49,633 nucleotides of DNA, from contig SFFW01000011.1 of NCBI GenBank assembly GCA_004556755.1, positions 1 to 49,633 on the forward strand, in the 5' to 3' direction. The position numbers were made by a program, and so were the translations under genes. Within the stretch, counting starts at the first letter, position 1. Each line of letters starts with the position of its first letter. Under the pieces are notes generated by a model. The model was not told the DNA's origin. It searched no databases and saw only the letters and a program-made list of their open reading frames with translations. Positions 41,154 through 49,282 of this stretch are shown here, piece by piece. The stretch comes from Clostridiales bacterium. Lineage in GTDB: Bacteria; Bacillota; Clostridia; Oscillospirales; Oscillospiraceae.

Positions 41154-41182
41154 TTGACATCCGGGACTTTGCGTGATAAGCT
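41154..41182 (+). promoter_or_regulatory. Promoter of the FMN oxidase gene
   Basis: A perfect TTGACA (41154-41159), a 17-bp spacer and TAAGCT (41177-41182), 37 bases before the ATG. It abuts the preceding terminator. Confidence 0.65.
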
Positions 41183-41218
41183 GTACTTGCTTAACAAAAA
41201 CAGACGGGAGTGACAAGC

Positions 41219-42241
41219 ATGGATTACAATGAAATTTTAACCGCCGCACGGGGATTGGTCGGACCCTACTGCAAAGCCTGTCCCGTATGCAACGGCAGAG
41301 CCTGCGGCAATATGATGCCCGGTCCCGGCAGCAAGCTGCCCGGCAACACCGCCGCAAGGAACTTCGACAAGTGGCAGGACATTTTTGTAAACATGGACAC
41401 GCTCTGCCCCGTTTCCGAGCCGAACACCGATTTTGAGCTTTTCGGAAAGCACTTCAAAGCGCCCGTGTTCGTAGCTCCGCTCGGCGCCGTGAATATGCAC
41501 TACGGTGACAAGCACAACGACATAAGCTACAACCGCATACTCATCAAGGCTGCGGCGGAGTACGGCATCTGCGCCCTCACGGGCGACGGCGTCGATCCCA
41601 CCGTCATGGAAAACGCAGCCGTCGATATTGACGCCGCCGGCGGTATCGGCATCCCGACCATAAAGCCGTGGAACCGTGAGTTTGTGTTTGAGAAGCTCAC
41701 AAAGCTCAAGGAGAAAAACGTCTTTGCCGCAGCAATGGACGTTGACGGCGCAGGGCTGCCCTTCTTAAAGGCCATGAACCCGAACGCCGGTTCAAAGTCC
41801 GTTGCCGAGCTTTCCGAGATAATCGCATTTGCAGAAAAGCCCTTCATCGTCAAGGGCATAATGACCCCGAAGGGCGCACTCAAGGCCGTGGAAGCGGGCG
41901 CTTCGGCGATCGTCGTATCGAACCACGGCGGCAGAGTTCAGGGCTGCACCCCCGCAACGGCGGAGGTCCTGCCGCAGATAGCCGACGCCGTCGGCGGCAA
42001 GGTGAAGATATTCGTTGACGGCGGCATACGCAGCGGCGTCGACGTGTTCAAGGCGCTCGCACTCGGAGCCGACGCCGTGCTTATCGGACGCCCCGTCGTT
42101 CCGTTTATCTACGCCGCCGGAGCCGAGGGCCTCAAGGTCTACATGGACAGGATAGTTTCCCAGCTCCGTGATACCATGACCATGTGCGGCACCCCCACCC
42201 TCTCCGACATCGGCAGAGATAACGTTTTCATCGCAAAATAA
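41219..42241 (+). CDS. FMN-dependent alpha-hydroxy-acid oxidizing protein
   Basis: 340 residues from the ATG at 41219 (GGGAG upstream; a GTG three codons earlier is possible). FMN TIM barrel of the lactate oxidase/glycolate oxidase family: AAMDVDGAG, VKGIMTPKGALKAVEAGASAIVVSNHGGR with the catalytic His, VDGGIRSGVDVFKALALGADAVLIGRP. The N-terminus has four cysteines, C18-x2-C21-x2-C24-x4-C29, absent from classical members; they could bind Fe-S or zinc. Single-gene unit with its own terminator. The substrate is not known. Confidence 0.88.
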   Translation: MDYNEILTAARGLVGPYCKACPVCNGRACGNMMPGPGSKLPGNTAARNFDKWQDIFVNMDTLCPVSEPNTDFELFGKHFKAPVFVAPLGAVNMHYGDKHNDISYNRILIKAAAEYGICALTGDGVDPTVMENAAVDIDAAGGIGIPTIKPWNREFVFEKLTKLKEKNVFAAAMDVDGAGLPFLKAMNPNAGSKSVAELSEIIAFAEKPFIVKGIMTPKGALKAVEAGASAIVVSNHGGRVQGCTPATAEVLPQIADAVGGKVKIFVDGGIRSGVDVFKALALGADAVLIGRPVVPFIYAAGAEGLKVYMDRIVSQLRDTMTMCGTPTLSDIGRDNVFIAK

Positions 42242-42249
42242 GCAAAGCC

Positions 42250-42282
42250 AAAACACCGTGTCTCACCGAGACACGGTGTTTT
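42250..42282. terminator. Bidirectional terminator between convergent genes
   Basis: Stem AAAACACCGTGTCT/GAGACACGGTGTTTT, loop CACC. It ends the oxidase gene and overlaps the stop codon of the convergent transporter gene. Confidence 0.88.
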
Positions 42283-43381
42283 ATCGTATCAGGCTCATTG
42301 CGCCGAGCAGCAGCGCAAGCAGCGCAAAGCCGACGGCGGAGAAAAGGGCAAAGAAGCGTCCCGCCTTTTCAGGCTCATGGCGGGTGTATTCACGGAAGGT
42401 GATAAGCCCCGCAAGCGAGGCTATGAGCGTACCCGTTCCGCCGATGTTCACGCCGACGAGCAGCGAGGCGTAGTCCTCGGTAAAGCGGCTCAGAAGAATG
42501 GCTGCCGGCACGTTGCTTATAAGCTGGCTCGTCAGCGCCGAAACCGCCATGACCCCGTGCGAGAGGAGAGACGCAAACAGCGTATGCACCGCCTCGATGC
42601 GGGCAAGGTTTCCCGAGAACACGAAGAACGCCGCAAAAGTACCCAAAAGCCCCCAGTCAAGCCCCACTATTGCACGGCGGTCAAGGACGAGCAGCACCGC
42701 AAGCGTCACCGCAGCGCCGATCGCATACGGCACGGCACGCAGCACCATTGCGACCGCAAGGCAGAAAAGCGCCGCATACACCGCCGTGCGGAGCGGCTCT
42801 ATGCGCACCGTTGTATCGGGAACGCTAAGCTTCGTTTTCGGAAACAGCAGGCAGCCTGCGAGTATGAGCGCCGTCGAGATCAGAAACGGCGGCAGCATTA
42901 TCGAAACGAAATCCCCTGTCCCTATGCCGTAATAGCTGTACAGATAAAGGTTTTGCGGGTTGCCGAAGGGCGTTATCATGCCGCTCAGATTAGCGCCGCA
43001 GTTTTGCAGCACAAAAAGCAGCGGGACGTGCTTTCTCTGCCCCGTGCAGTCAAGCACGAACCAGCCGAGCGGCAGAAAGGTCAGCAGCGCCGTGTCGTTT
43101 GTGAGCAGCATGGAAGCCGCCATCGTTATGATAACGAGCGCCGTGCAGACGCTTCTCACGCTGCCGAAGCTGCGCACGAGACGCTGCGACAGCGCCGCAA
43201 ATATGTTCATGTCACGCAGTGCGCCGACTACCGCAAGCACGCAGAACAGGCAGCACAGCGTTTTCATGTCGAAGTAGCCGAGGTATTCACCGTCCGGGGG
43301 AACGAAGAATGCGGTCACGCCTGCCGCCAAAACCGCCGCAGCAAGCATTGCGTTTGACCTGCACCACGACAAAATACGCAT
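42281..43381 (-). CDS. SLC13/ArsB-NhaD superfamily anion permease
   Basis: 366 residues from the ATG at 43381 (AAAGGAGGG upstream; a longer in-frame start is rejected). Ten or eleven membrane helices. TNDTALLTFLPLG and PFGNPQNLYLYSYYG are the two pseudo-symmetric hairpin motifs of the ion transporter superfamily with ArsB, NhaD and CitMHS members. Substrate cannot be decided from sequence; a dicarboxylate or other anion is as likely as arsenite. No arsR or arsA is near. Confidence 0.82.
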   Translation of the reverse strand: MRILSWCRSNAMLAAAVLAAGVTAFFVPPDGEYLGYFDMKTLCCLFCVLAVVGALRDMNIFAALSQRLVRSFGSVRSVCTALVIITMAASMLLTNDTALLTFLPLGWFVLDCTGQRKHVPLLFVLQNCGANLSGMITPFGNPQNLYLYSYYGIGTGDFVSIMLPPFLISTALILAGCLLFPKTKLSVPDTTVRIEPLRTAVYAALFCLAVAMVLRAVPYAIGAAVTLAVLLVLDRRAIVGLDWGLLGTFAAFFVFSGNLARIEAVHTLFASLLSHGVMAVSALTSQLISNVPAAILLSRFTEDYASLLVGVNIGGTGTLIASLAGLITFREYTRHEPEKAGRFFALFSAVGFALLALLLGAMSLIR

Positions 43382-43453
43382 CCTTCTCCCTCCTTTCCGA
43401 ACGACTGCAACGATACCACAAAGTTCCCCTCCCCGCAAGCTCTTTTTTGCGGC

Positions 43454-43489
43454 AAAAACGGCTCTCCGCCAATGCGGAGAGCCGTTTTT
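43454..43489. terminator. Strong bidirectional hairpin
   Basis: 16-bp perfect stem (AAAAACGGCTCTCCGC and complement), loop CAAT, T5 on both outgoing sides. On the minus strand it begins 11 bases after the stop codon (43500) of the short remnant described next, so it looks like that gene's own terminator. Confidence 0.75.
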
Positions 43490-43499
43490 CCGTTTACCG

Positions 43500-43625
43500 T
43501 CAGCTTATGGGGAACACCTCAAGCTCAATGTCGCCGAGAGCAGGTTTGCGTTGAACACCGACTGCGCTATCGTTGCCGGAGCCATGACCTGAAGCGATGC
43601 CGTCACGCAGCGTATGATATAAAAC
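43500..43625 (-). pseudogene. Possible 3' remnant of an unidentified gene
   Basis: Between two terminator hairpins, about 125 bases on the minus strand read in one frame as CVTASLQVMAPATIAQSVFNANL and in the next as GDIELEVFPIS followed by TGA at 43500-43502 and then a terminator. The two readings together look like the C-terminus of a protein with one frameshift. No start or ribosome binding site is seen, and I do not recognise a family. It may be chance. Confidence 0.3.
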
Positions 43626-43667
43626 GGCAAAAGCCGGAAGCCAAAAGGCTTCCGGCTTTTGCCGTTT
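43622..43667. terminator. Terminator of the transglutaminase-like gene
   Basis: A perfect 21-bp stem (AAACGGCAAAAGCCGGAAGCC and its complement; loop AAAA), with TTTT on the minus outgoing side. It begins 15 bases after the stop of the gene at 43682. Confidence 0.85.
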
Positions 43668-43681
43668 ATTTTTCAGGGCCG

Positions 43682-44548
43682 TTAAAGAAAGTAAAACTTA
43701 GCCGATTCCTCCCGATATTTTTCGGGAATATCGCCGATATTCCAGCCATTTGCGGTGCTTTCGATAAACAGATAGCGATGACCGTTCAGCTCATAATAGC
43801 TGCCTGCATTGTAGTCGTCCGTGGTCTTGACCGCCACGGCAAGATGCTGCGGAAGATGCATCAGTGCCACCTCGTAGCCCAGCTCCTTTAAGATCGCCGC
43901 CAGCAGGATACTGCTGTCCTCGCAATCGCCCTGACGCTCATAGATCGTCTCGATAGGATACTTGGGGTACTCGTCCTCCCCGGTCGACTCGATGTCGTAC
44001 TTGTACTCGATGACGCTCTGAACGAAGTTTACCGCTTCCCTTGCGACCTCGGCGTCCGAATAGGAGAGGCTGTCGCCTATCTCCTGAAGGCAGTCGGCGA
44101 TCTGCGCTGCAAGCGCCTCGTTGTTCGGGTCATTTGCGTATTTGACGAAATCTTTGACCTCATAGTAGCGGTCAAGCTTTTTGTAATAGCCGTACATATT
44201 GCTGTCGACCGTCAGATTGATCCACAGCATATTACGGCTGTCCTGAGATTCCCACTCAAAACGCAGGGTCTCATAATTGGGATCCGTACCCGCATAGTTC
44301 GGTATTCGGCTGTCGGTGTATGTACGCCCATCCTCTGTGTCGTCGGGCAATGAAGTCTCCCGGACATCGCTTTCGTTCGGGTCCGACAAAATAAACTGTG
44401 TGCTTTTGGGCTTGTCATCCGACACCGAACGACGTGAGGGCTTATCTTCGCCATTAAATATGCATATCAAAACCGCCGCTATGACGAGAAAAACAAGCCA
44501 ACCGGATTTTGATCCCTTGGGTTTGCCGCCGTCTGTGTTTGTGCTCAT
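43682..44548 (-). CDS. Membrane-anchored transglutaminase-like (papain-fold) protein
   Basis: 288 residues from the ATG at 44548 (GGGGAG upstream). One N-terminal membrane helix (17-32) after a short basic stretch; the rest should lie outside the cell. Residues 33-90 are a disordered Ser/Asp-rich linker. The C-terminal half has a transglutaminase-like core: C209 (QGDCEDSS), H235 (LPQHLAVAV) and E263 (LFIEST) as the Cys-His-acid triad. Such domains act as proteases or cross-linkers in envelope biology; activity here is inferred. Single-gene unit. Confidence 0.82.
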   Translation of the reverse strand: MSTNTDGGKPKGSKSGWLVFLVIAAVLICIFNGEDKPSRRSVSDDKPKSTQFILSDPNESDVRETSLPDDTEDGRTYTDSRIPNYAGTDPNYETLRFEWESQDSRNMLWINLTVDSNMYGYYKKLDRYYEVKDFVKYANDPNNEALAAQIADCLQEIGDSLSYSDAEVAREAVNFVQSVIEYKYDIESTGEDEYPKYPIETIYERQGDCEDSSILLAAILKELGYEVALMHLPQHLAVAVKTTDDYNAGSYYELNGHRYLFIESTANGWNIGDIPEKYREESAKFYFL

Positions 44549-44572
44549 ACGATCTCCCCTTCCATAGATTAT

Positions 44573-44601
44573 AATATACCGCCGAAACGGAAAAATGTAA
44601 A
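44573..44601 (-). promoter_or_regulatory. Promoter of the transglutaminase-like gene
   Basis: TTTACA (44596-44601), a 17-bp spacer and TATATT (44573-44578) on the minus strand, 25 bases upstream of the start codon. Confidence 0.65.
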
Positions 44602-44693
44602 GAACGAAGATTTTTGTCAAGCCTCCCCACACCGGGCAAACCCGGCCGTTCCGCAAAATGCAGCACCGGCGCCTTGAAACAGTCTATGTACAG

Positions 44694-44736
44694 CAAAAAG
44701 GCAAGCATCGGTTTTTCCCGATGCTTGCCTTTTTTA
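44694..44736 (-). terminator. Terminator of typA
   Basis: 17-bp stem AAAAAGGCAAGCATCGG with its complement, loop of six bases, T-run on the minus strand. It begins about 18 bases after the typA stop. Confidence 0.85.
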
Positions 44737-44753
44737 TTCGCTATATCAACTTA

Positions 44754-46577
44754 TTACGCCCTGCTTTTCATCACGGCACGCATACGCAGGCTGTGGTCGA
44801 GTATGCTCTTGCGCAGGCGCAGATTCTTGGGCGTGACCTCAAGAAGCTCGTCGTCGGCGAGGAACTCAAGGCACTGCTCAAGGCTCATTTGCTTGGGCGG
44901 GACAAGGCGCAGCGCCTCGTCGGAGCCGGAGGCTCTCGTATTCGTGAGGTGCTTCGTGCGGCACACGTTCACCGCAATGTCCTCGTTCTTCGGACACACG
45001 CCCACGACCATGCCGCCGTAGACCTTGGTGCCGGGGCTTATGAACATGGAGCCTCGCTCCTGTGCGTTCCAAATGCCGTATGCGACCGCTTCGCCGGTCT
45101 CAAACGCTACGAGCGAACCCGTGCTGCGGCGGCTGACGTCGCCCTTGTACGGCTCGTACTTCTCAAACACGGACGCCATGATGCCCTCGCCCTTGGTGTC
45201 GGTCAAAAACTCGTTGCGGTAGCCGAACAGACCTCTCGACGGAACGAGATAGGTAAGCTTCACACGGTTGCCGACGGGCAGCATCTCAAGGAACTCGCCC
45301 TTGCGGGAGCCGAGCTTTTCCATGACGGAACCCATGTAGTCGGAGGGGACGTCGGCGACTACTCGCTCGATAGGCTCGCACTTTACGCCGTCGATCTCCT
45401 GATACAGCACACGGGGAGGCGAGACCTGGAACTCATAGCCCTCACGGCGCATCGTCTCGATGAGAATGGACAGGCTCATTTCGCCTCTGCCGGCGACGTT
45501 GAAGGAGTCGGTGGAGTCTTCGACGTCGGTCACACGCAGTGACACGTCCTTGAGCGTCTCACGCATGAGGCGGTCACGGATCTGCCTTGAGGTGACGAAC
45601 TTGCCCTCACGCCCGGCAAATGGGCTGTCGTTTACGGAGAAGGTCATTTCAAGGGTGGGGGCGGAGATCTTGACGAAGCTCAGCGGCTCCGCAAAGCCCT
45701 TTGCGCAGATGGTGTCGCCGATGGTCACATCGCCGATGCCGCTCATGGCGATGATGTTGCCGGCGCTCGCCTCCGTTACCGGGACCTTGTTCAGCCCGTC
45801 AAACTCGTAGAGCGACACAGCCTTCGCCTTCATCGGGGTGGCGGCGGGGTGATGGTAGTTTACGACCTCGATCTCCTGATTCTGACGGATGATGCCCCGT
45901 TCGATGCGTCCGATGGCGATACGTCCGACATACTCGTTGTAGTCGACGCTGGAGACGAGCATCTGGAAGGGAGAGTCAAAGTCCTGTTCGGGTGCGGGAA
46001 TGTATTCGAGGATCGTCTCGAAAAGCGGCTTGAGGTCGGTGCCCGGCACTTCGGGGCTGTAGCTTGCGGTGCCCTGTCTGCCGGAGCAGAAAAGCATGGG
46101 GGAGTCAAGCTGCTCGTCGGTCGCATCAAGGTCCATCAGAAGCTCAAGCACCTCGTCCACGACCTCGTGTATACGCTGGTCGGGGCGGTCGATCTTGTTC
46201 ACGACGACGATGACACGGTGACCCAGCTCAAGCGCCCTCGACAGGACGAAGCGGGTCTGCGGCATGGGACCCTCCGCCGCATCGACGAGAAGGATGACGC
46301 CGTTTACCATCTTGAGAATACGCTCGACCTCTCCGCCGAAGTCGGCATGTCCCGGCGTATCGACGATGTTTATTTTGGTATCGCCGTACTGCACGGCGGT
46401 GTTCTTTGCCATGATGGTTATGCCGCGCTCACGCTCAAGGTCGTTCGAGTCCATGACTCTTTCGACGATCTCCTGATTTTCCCTGTAAACGCCGCTCTGC
46501 TTGAGCATTTGGTCAACGAGAGTGGTCTTGCCGTGGTCAACGTGAGCGATGATTGCTACGTTTCTGAGCTTGTTCAT
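44754..46577 (-). CDS. typA: Translational GTPase TypA/BipA
   Basis: 607 residues from the ATG at 46577 (AAAGGGAG upstream). MNKLRNVAIIAHVDHGKTT gives G1 at 11-17; RERGITI switch I, DTPGHADF G3 and NKIDRP G4 follow, then EF-G-like domains II, III, V and the TypA-specific C-terminal domain ending KSILDHSLRMRAVMKSRA. Ribosome-associated GTPase for assembly and stress adaptation. Single-gene unit. Confidence 0.97.
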   Translation of the reverse strand: MNKLRNVAIIAHVDHGKTTLVDQMLKQSGVYRENQEIVERVMDSNDLERERGITIMAKNTAVQYGDTKINIVDTPGHADFGGEVERILKMVNGVILLVDAAEGPMPQTRFVLSRALELGHRVIVVVNKIDRPDQRIHEVVDEVLELLMDLDATDEQLDSPMLFCSGRQGTASYSPEVPGTDLKPLFETILEYIPAPEQDFDSPFQMLVSSVDYNEYVGRIAIGRIERGIIRQNQEIEVVNYHHPAATPMKAKAVSLYEFDGLNKVPVTEASAGNIIAMSGIGDVTIGDTICAKGFAEPLSFVKISAPTLEMTFSVNDSPFAGREGKFVTSRQIRDRLMRETLKDVSLRVTDVEDSTDSFNVAGRGEMSLSILIETMRREGYEFQVSPPRVLYQEIDGVKCEPIERVVADVPSDYMGSVMEKLGSRKGEFLEMLPVGNRVKLTYLVPSRGLFGYRNEFLTDTKGEGIMASVFEKYEPYKGDVSRRSTGSLVAFETGEAVAYGIWNAQERGSMFISPGTKVYGGMVVGVCPKNEDIAVNVCRTKHLTNTRASGSDEALRLVPPKQMSLEQCLEFLADDELLEVTPKNLRLRKSILDHSLRMRAVMKSRA

Positions 46578-46657
46578 AAATACAACTCCCTTTAAGGTTG
46601 TGTGGTTATGTAAGGATGCCTGCGAGCCTTCGCAGTGCAGATTCAACACGAAAATTT

Positions 46658-46686
46658 ATTTTAACACCGCTTTTCCGAAATTACAA
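46658..46686 (-). promoter_or_regulatory. Promoter of typA
   Basis: TTGTAA (46681-46686), a 17-bp spacer and TAAAAT (46658-46663) on the minus strand, about 80 bases before the start codon. Confidence 0.7.
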
Positions 46687-46712
46687 CACTTTTTATATGA
46701 TTATAATGTAAA

Positions 46713-46745
46713 AGCATTGACCGAGCCTTAGGTTCGGTCAATGCT
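46713..46745 (-). terminator. Terminator of the spoVT/recombinase gene
   Basis: 15-bp stem AGCATTGACCGAGCC with one wobble pair, followed by TTTT on the minus strand, 13 bases after the stop codon at 46758. It is probably the original spoVT terminator. Confidence 0.8.
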
Positions 46746-46757
46746 GCTTTTTCGGGT

Positions 46758-47207
46758 TCAGCTTTCCATCTGCTTGCCCAAAAACAATGCGACTGTCTGC
46801 GCAAGCTTGTACTCCACGTCGGAGGCGGGAGGGCTGCTGCGGGGGCTGACAAACAGAACGCAGCCCATGATGTCGCCCTCGGATATGACCGGGGCTGCAA
46901 CGGAAATGCAGTAGCGCTCATCGGAGTCGGACAAGGCGATGCAGCTTCCACCGTCCTGACGGAAGGTGCTGCGGTTTTCCATTATGCGCTCAAGCTCCGG
47001 GCTTATGCGCTTGTCGAGAAGCTCACGCCTTGCCCCGCCCGACACGGCGATGACGGCGTCACGGTCGCAGACGGCGGCGATGGCGTTGGTGGACTTGTGC
47101 AGGCTGTCGCATATCTGAGCGGCGAAATCGCCCAGCTCGCCGATGGGGGAGTATTTTTTGAAGATGACTTCCCCGTCCTTGTCGGTGAAGATCTCCAGCG
47201 GGTCGCC
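46758..47207 (-). pseudogene. spoVT: 3' part of spoVT, interrupted by the element
   Basis: 149 codons plus stop. The first residues GDPLEIFTDKDGEVIFKK are the end of the AbrB-type DNA-binding domain of SpoVT; PIGELGDFAAQ is the linker helix and the remainder is the GAF-like ligand domain, ending TVALFLGKQMES. In intact SpoVT about 30 residues precede this Gly (the MKATGIVRRIDDLGRVVIPKEIRR-type segment); they are absent here, replaced by the recombinase. SpoVT is a late forespore regulator of sporulation and germination genes. Excision of the element should restore the reading frame if the missing 5' end is intact beyond the right edge. Confidence 0.9.
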
Positions 47208-48917
47208 GTTGCTGATAACATTGTCAGTTTTCGGAGCATCGACGAACATTTTCAGCTCTTTCGGCGGCCTGTTAGCCGATTCCTGAACAACGACCGCGTC
47301 TTCCGGCAGCTCGTCGGAGTCGCATACACCGCAGCACAGAAGTGCCTGAACATCGCTCTTGAGCTTCACCTCAATGGCGTCGTCAAAGACCGTGATGCGC
47401 TCGATAATGAGGTGTAAATCGTCCTGCGAAATGCTCTCCGCGTTAAGGATTCGGTCAAAGACTTCAATGACCGTCTTTGCCGTGCGGTTTGCCTGAATGA
47501 CCGTGTTGCGCCTATCCCCGCTCATGCGAAGCTGATTTTTCACCCCGGCGATCTGACATACAAGGTCATGCTCCAGCGCGTCATAGGTTTCCTCAATGAT
47601 GTCCGTATTTTCGGGATCACGCAGGCAGTCCCGGAGCTTTTGCGCCTTGACCGCTTTCAGCTCCTTCTGGAGCCGTGCGAGCTGATCCTCAAGGCTGACG
47701 GAGGTGTCTTTTGTTTCGGTGAGAAGTGCTTCTTCCTCGGTGATGGATTTTTGCAGGTAGTCCATCATCCCGGCGGCATTGTCGCGCACCTGCCGGATGG
47801 CGTGCTTGACGGCGGAATCGAGGCAGGAAACTTTCGTGTGATGACTGGTGCAGCCGTTTAAGCCCCGTCGGTGATACGCCCCGCAGACATAGGCAGGCCG
47901 CAGATCGGCTCGGCTCATGGAAAACATCGGACTGCCGCAGCTCCCGCAGTACAGCAGTCCGGAATAGGCGTTTTCGTATTTTTTAACACCGCGGTAGTTG
48001 GAGCGGGTGCGCTGTGTGCGAAGCTCACGGGTGATGGCGAAAGTGCGTGCGTCCACAATGGCCTCGTGGTTGTTCTCAAAGACCCGGTGTTCGGATTCGT
48101 CCTTTTTGACATCCGCACCGTTGATGGTCTTGCGGGCGTACTTGCCCTGCCTGAGCGTACCAATATAGAAATCGTTATCGAGGATGCCCTGCACGGTGAC
48201 GATACTCCATGTGTCACGGGCTTGGAGCTTGGTGTCCTCGCCCTTCGACTTTTTCCATGCGATCTCATTCATGTGCGGCGTGGGGATGTGCTGATCGGTC
48301 AGCCAGTTTGCAATGCGTTTATAGCCCCAGCCGGAGTTGTAGAGTTCAAACACTTTCCGCACGATCTCTGCCGCCGGCCCGTCCACCTCAAACGCCATCG
48401 TCTTGGAATTCGTGATGCGGTAGCCGTAGGGAACAGAGCAGATCCACTTGCCGTCCGCCTGTCTGCGCTTGATGACGCTGCGCACCTTTTTGGAGGTGTC
48501 CGTGACGGGCATCTCGTTCATGAAAAAGTATATCTGAATACGGAGCCAATCGTCGTTGGTGGGGTAGTCAATGCTGTCACCGATGGCGATGATGCGTATT
48601 CCCGCGTCGCGGAGCGTTTCAAGCTCCACAAGGCCGTAGCTGTTGCGACGGGAAAAACGAGACAGATCTTTGACAATGAGAATGTCATACTTGTGCGACA
48701 GCATCTTGGAGCGCATGACCTGGTACTGCTCGCGCTGAGAAAAGGTGTAGCCGGAGCGGTCACGGTCAACGTACAGATCAAGCGTACTGCCGGGGAAATA
48801 CTCCCGGACATAGTCCTCAATGATGGCTTTTTGATTTTCGATGGAAGTGTTGTCCCGGTCTTCCTCAAGGTCAACGGAAATTCGCGTGTAGCCGCAGATG
48901 GAAAAAGTCTCTTTCAT
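46758..48917 (-). CDS. Large serine recombinase fused in frame to the C-terminal part of SpoVT
   Basis: 719 residues from the ATG at 48917 (GAGGTG upstream). Residues ~5-160 are a resolvase domain with the catalytic Ser in GYTRISVD and the RFSRRN arginine block. A recombinase domain follows (DGPAAEIVRKVFELYNSG, QGILDNDFYIG), a zinc ribbon (YCGSCG...YVCGAYHRRGLNGC) and a long coiled coil (~400-480): the TndX/TnpX-type plan of Clostridial mobilizable elements. At residue 571 the chain passes without stop or frameshift into GDPLEIFTDKDGEVIFKKYSPIGEL and 149 residues of SpoVT. The recombinase would integrate and excise the element; in the integrated state it carries a GAF domain at its C-terminus. 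Confidence 0.93.
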   Translation of the reverse strand: MKETFSICGYTRISVDLEEDRDNTSIENQKAIIEDYVREYFPGSTLDLYVDRDRSGYTFSQREQYQVMRSKMLSHKYDILIVKDLSRFSRRNSYGLVELETLRDAGIRIIAIGDSIDYPTNDDWLRIQIYFFMNEMPVTDTSKKVRSVIKRRQADGKWICSVPYGYRITNSKTMAFEVDGPAAEIVRKVFELYNSGWGYKRIANWLTDQHIPTPHMNEIAWKKSKGEDTKLQARDTWSIVTVQGILDNDFYIGTLRQGKYARKTINGADVKKDESEHRVFENNHEAIVDARTFAITRELRTQRTRSNYRGVKKYENAYSGLLYCGSCGSPMFSMSRADLRPAYVCGAYHRRGLNGCTSHHTKVSCLDSAVKHAIRQVRDNAAGMMDYLQKSITEEEALLTETKDTSVSLEDQLARLQKELKAVKAQKLRDCLRDPENTDIIEETYDALEHDLVCQIAGVKNQLRMSGDRRNTVIQANRTAKTVIEVFDRILNAESISQDDLHLIIERITVFDDAIEVKLKSDVQALLCCGVCDSDELPEDAVVVQESANRPPKELKMFVDAPKTDNVISNGDPLEIFTDKDGEVIFKKYSPIGELGDFAAQICDSLHKSTNAIAAVCDRDAVIAVSGGARRELLDKRISPELERIMENRSTFRQDGGSCIALSDSDERYCISVAAPVISEGDIMGCVLFVSPRSSPPASDVEYKLAQTVALFLGKQMES
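47196..47214. other. Predicted element-chromosome junction (att site)
   Basis: The switch from recombinase to SpoVT coding falls at about 47205-47208, in the sequence AACGGCGACCCG (minus strand). TndX/TnpX-type recombinases exchange at a GA dinucleotide; a GA lies in GGCGAC at 47203-47206. The outermost bases CAGC/GCTG form a short inverted repeat around it. The exact crossover cannot be fixed without the other end of the element. Confidence 0.5.
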
Positions 48918-48999
48918 AGTCGTTTCACCTCGCTCCATGTTGGCATACTTTCGGGATGATATCAAGTAAAAAAAGCTGGAAATCCGGGGACTTTTTGCC

Positions 49000-49230
49000 T
49001 TACTGCGCGGCAGCCGGACGGTTCATTTTTCGTCTTGTGTGGCACAGCAGAGCGGCGGTGTTTTCCTGTAAATTGCCGTCGCCGGAGCGGTAGATGACAG
49101 GTTGATACTTCATGCTCTTATACTGTGCAATAACCGGGTGGAGCGCCGCCATGACAGCCGCATCGTCGTTCTCCTCCGCCGACAGCCAGATGGCAAGAAG
49201 CCGGTCTTTTTCATCGGTGTATATTCTCAT
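49000..49230 (-). CDS. Small element-borne protein of unknown function
   Basis: 76 residues; AAAGGAGG five bases before the ATG makes this a convincing gene. MRIYTDEKDRLLAIWLSAEENDD and a middle block VIAQYKSMKYQPVIYRSG suggest a small mixed alpha/beta fold; no membrane helix. It has one Cys and a basic C-terminus. I have an impression of similar proteins in Clostridial integrative elements but cannot name a family. It lies 82 bases upstream of the recombinase and is transcribed in the same direction. Confidence 0.72.
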   Translation of the reverse strand: MRIYTDEKDRLLAIWLSAEENDDAAVMAALHPVIAQYKSMKYQPVIYRSGDGNLQENTAALLCHTRRKMNRPAAAQ

Positions 49231-49282
49231 ATTGCCTCCTTTGGAATGTGTTTCTTATATTGTTTCCTGAATTTTGCGTGAA

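Noticed and set aside
42281..43381. Calling the transporter an arsenite pump (ArsB), given the ArsC remnant at the other end of the window.
   Set aside because: The motifs are shared by the whole superfamily, there are no ars regulators nearby, and the two loci are over 40 kb apart.
46758..47207. Treating the C-terminal part of the recombinase as its own natural tail.
   Set aside because: The sequence from GDPLEIF to the end matches SpoVT at every recognisable block, including AbrB-domain residues that make no sense in a recombinase, and its length equals what remains of SpoVT.
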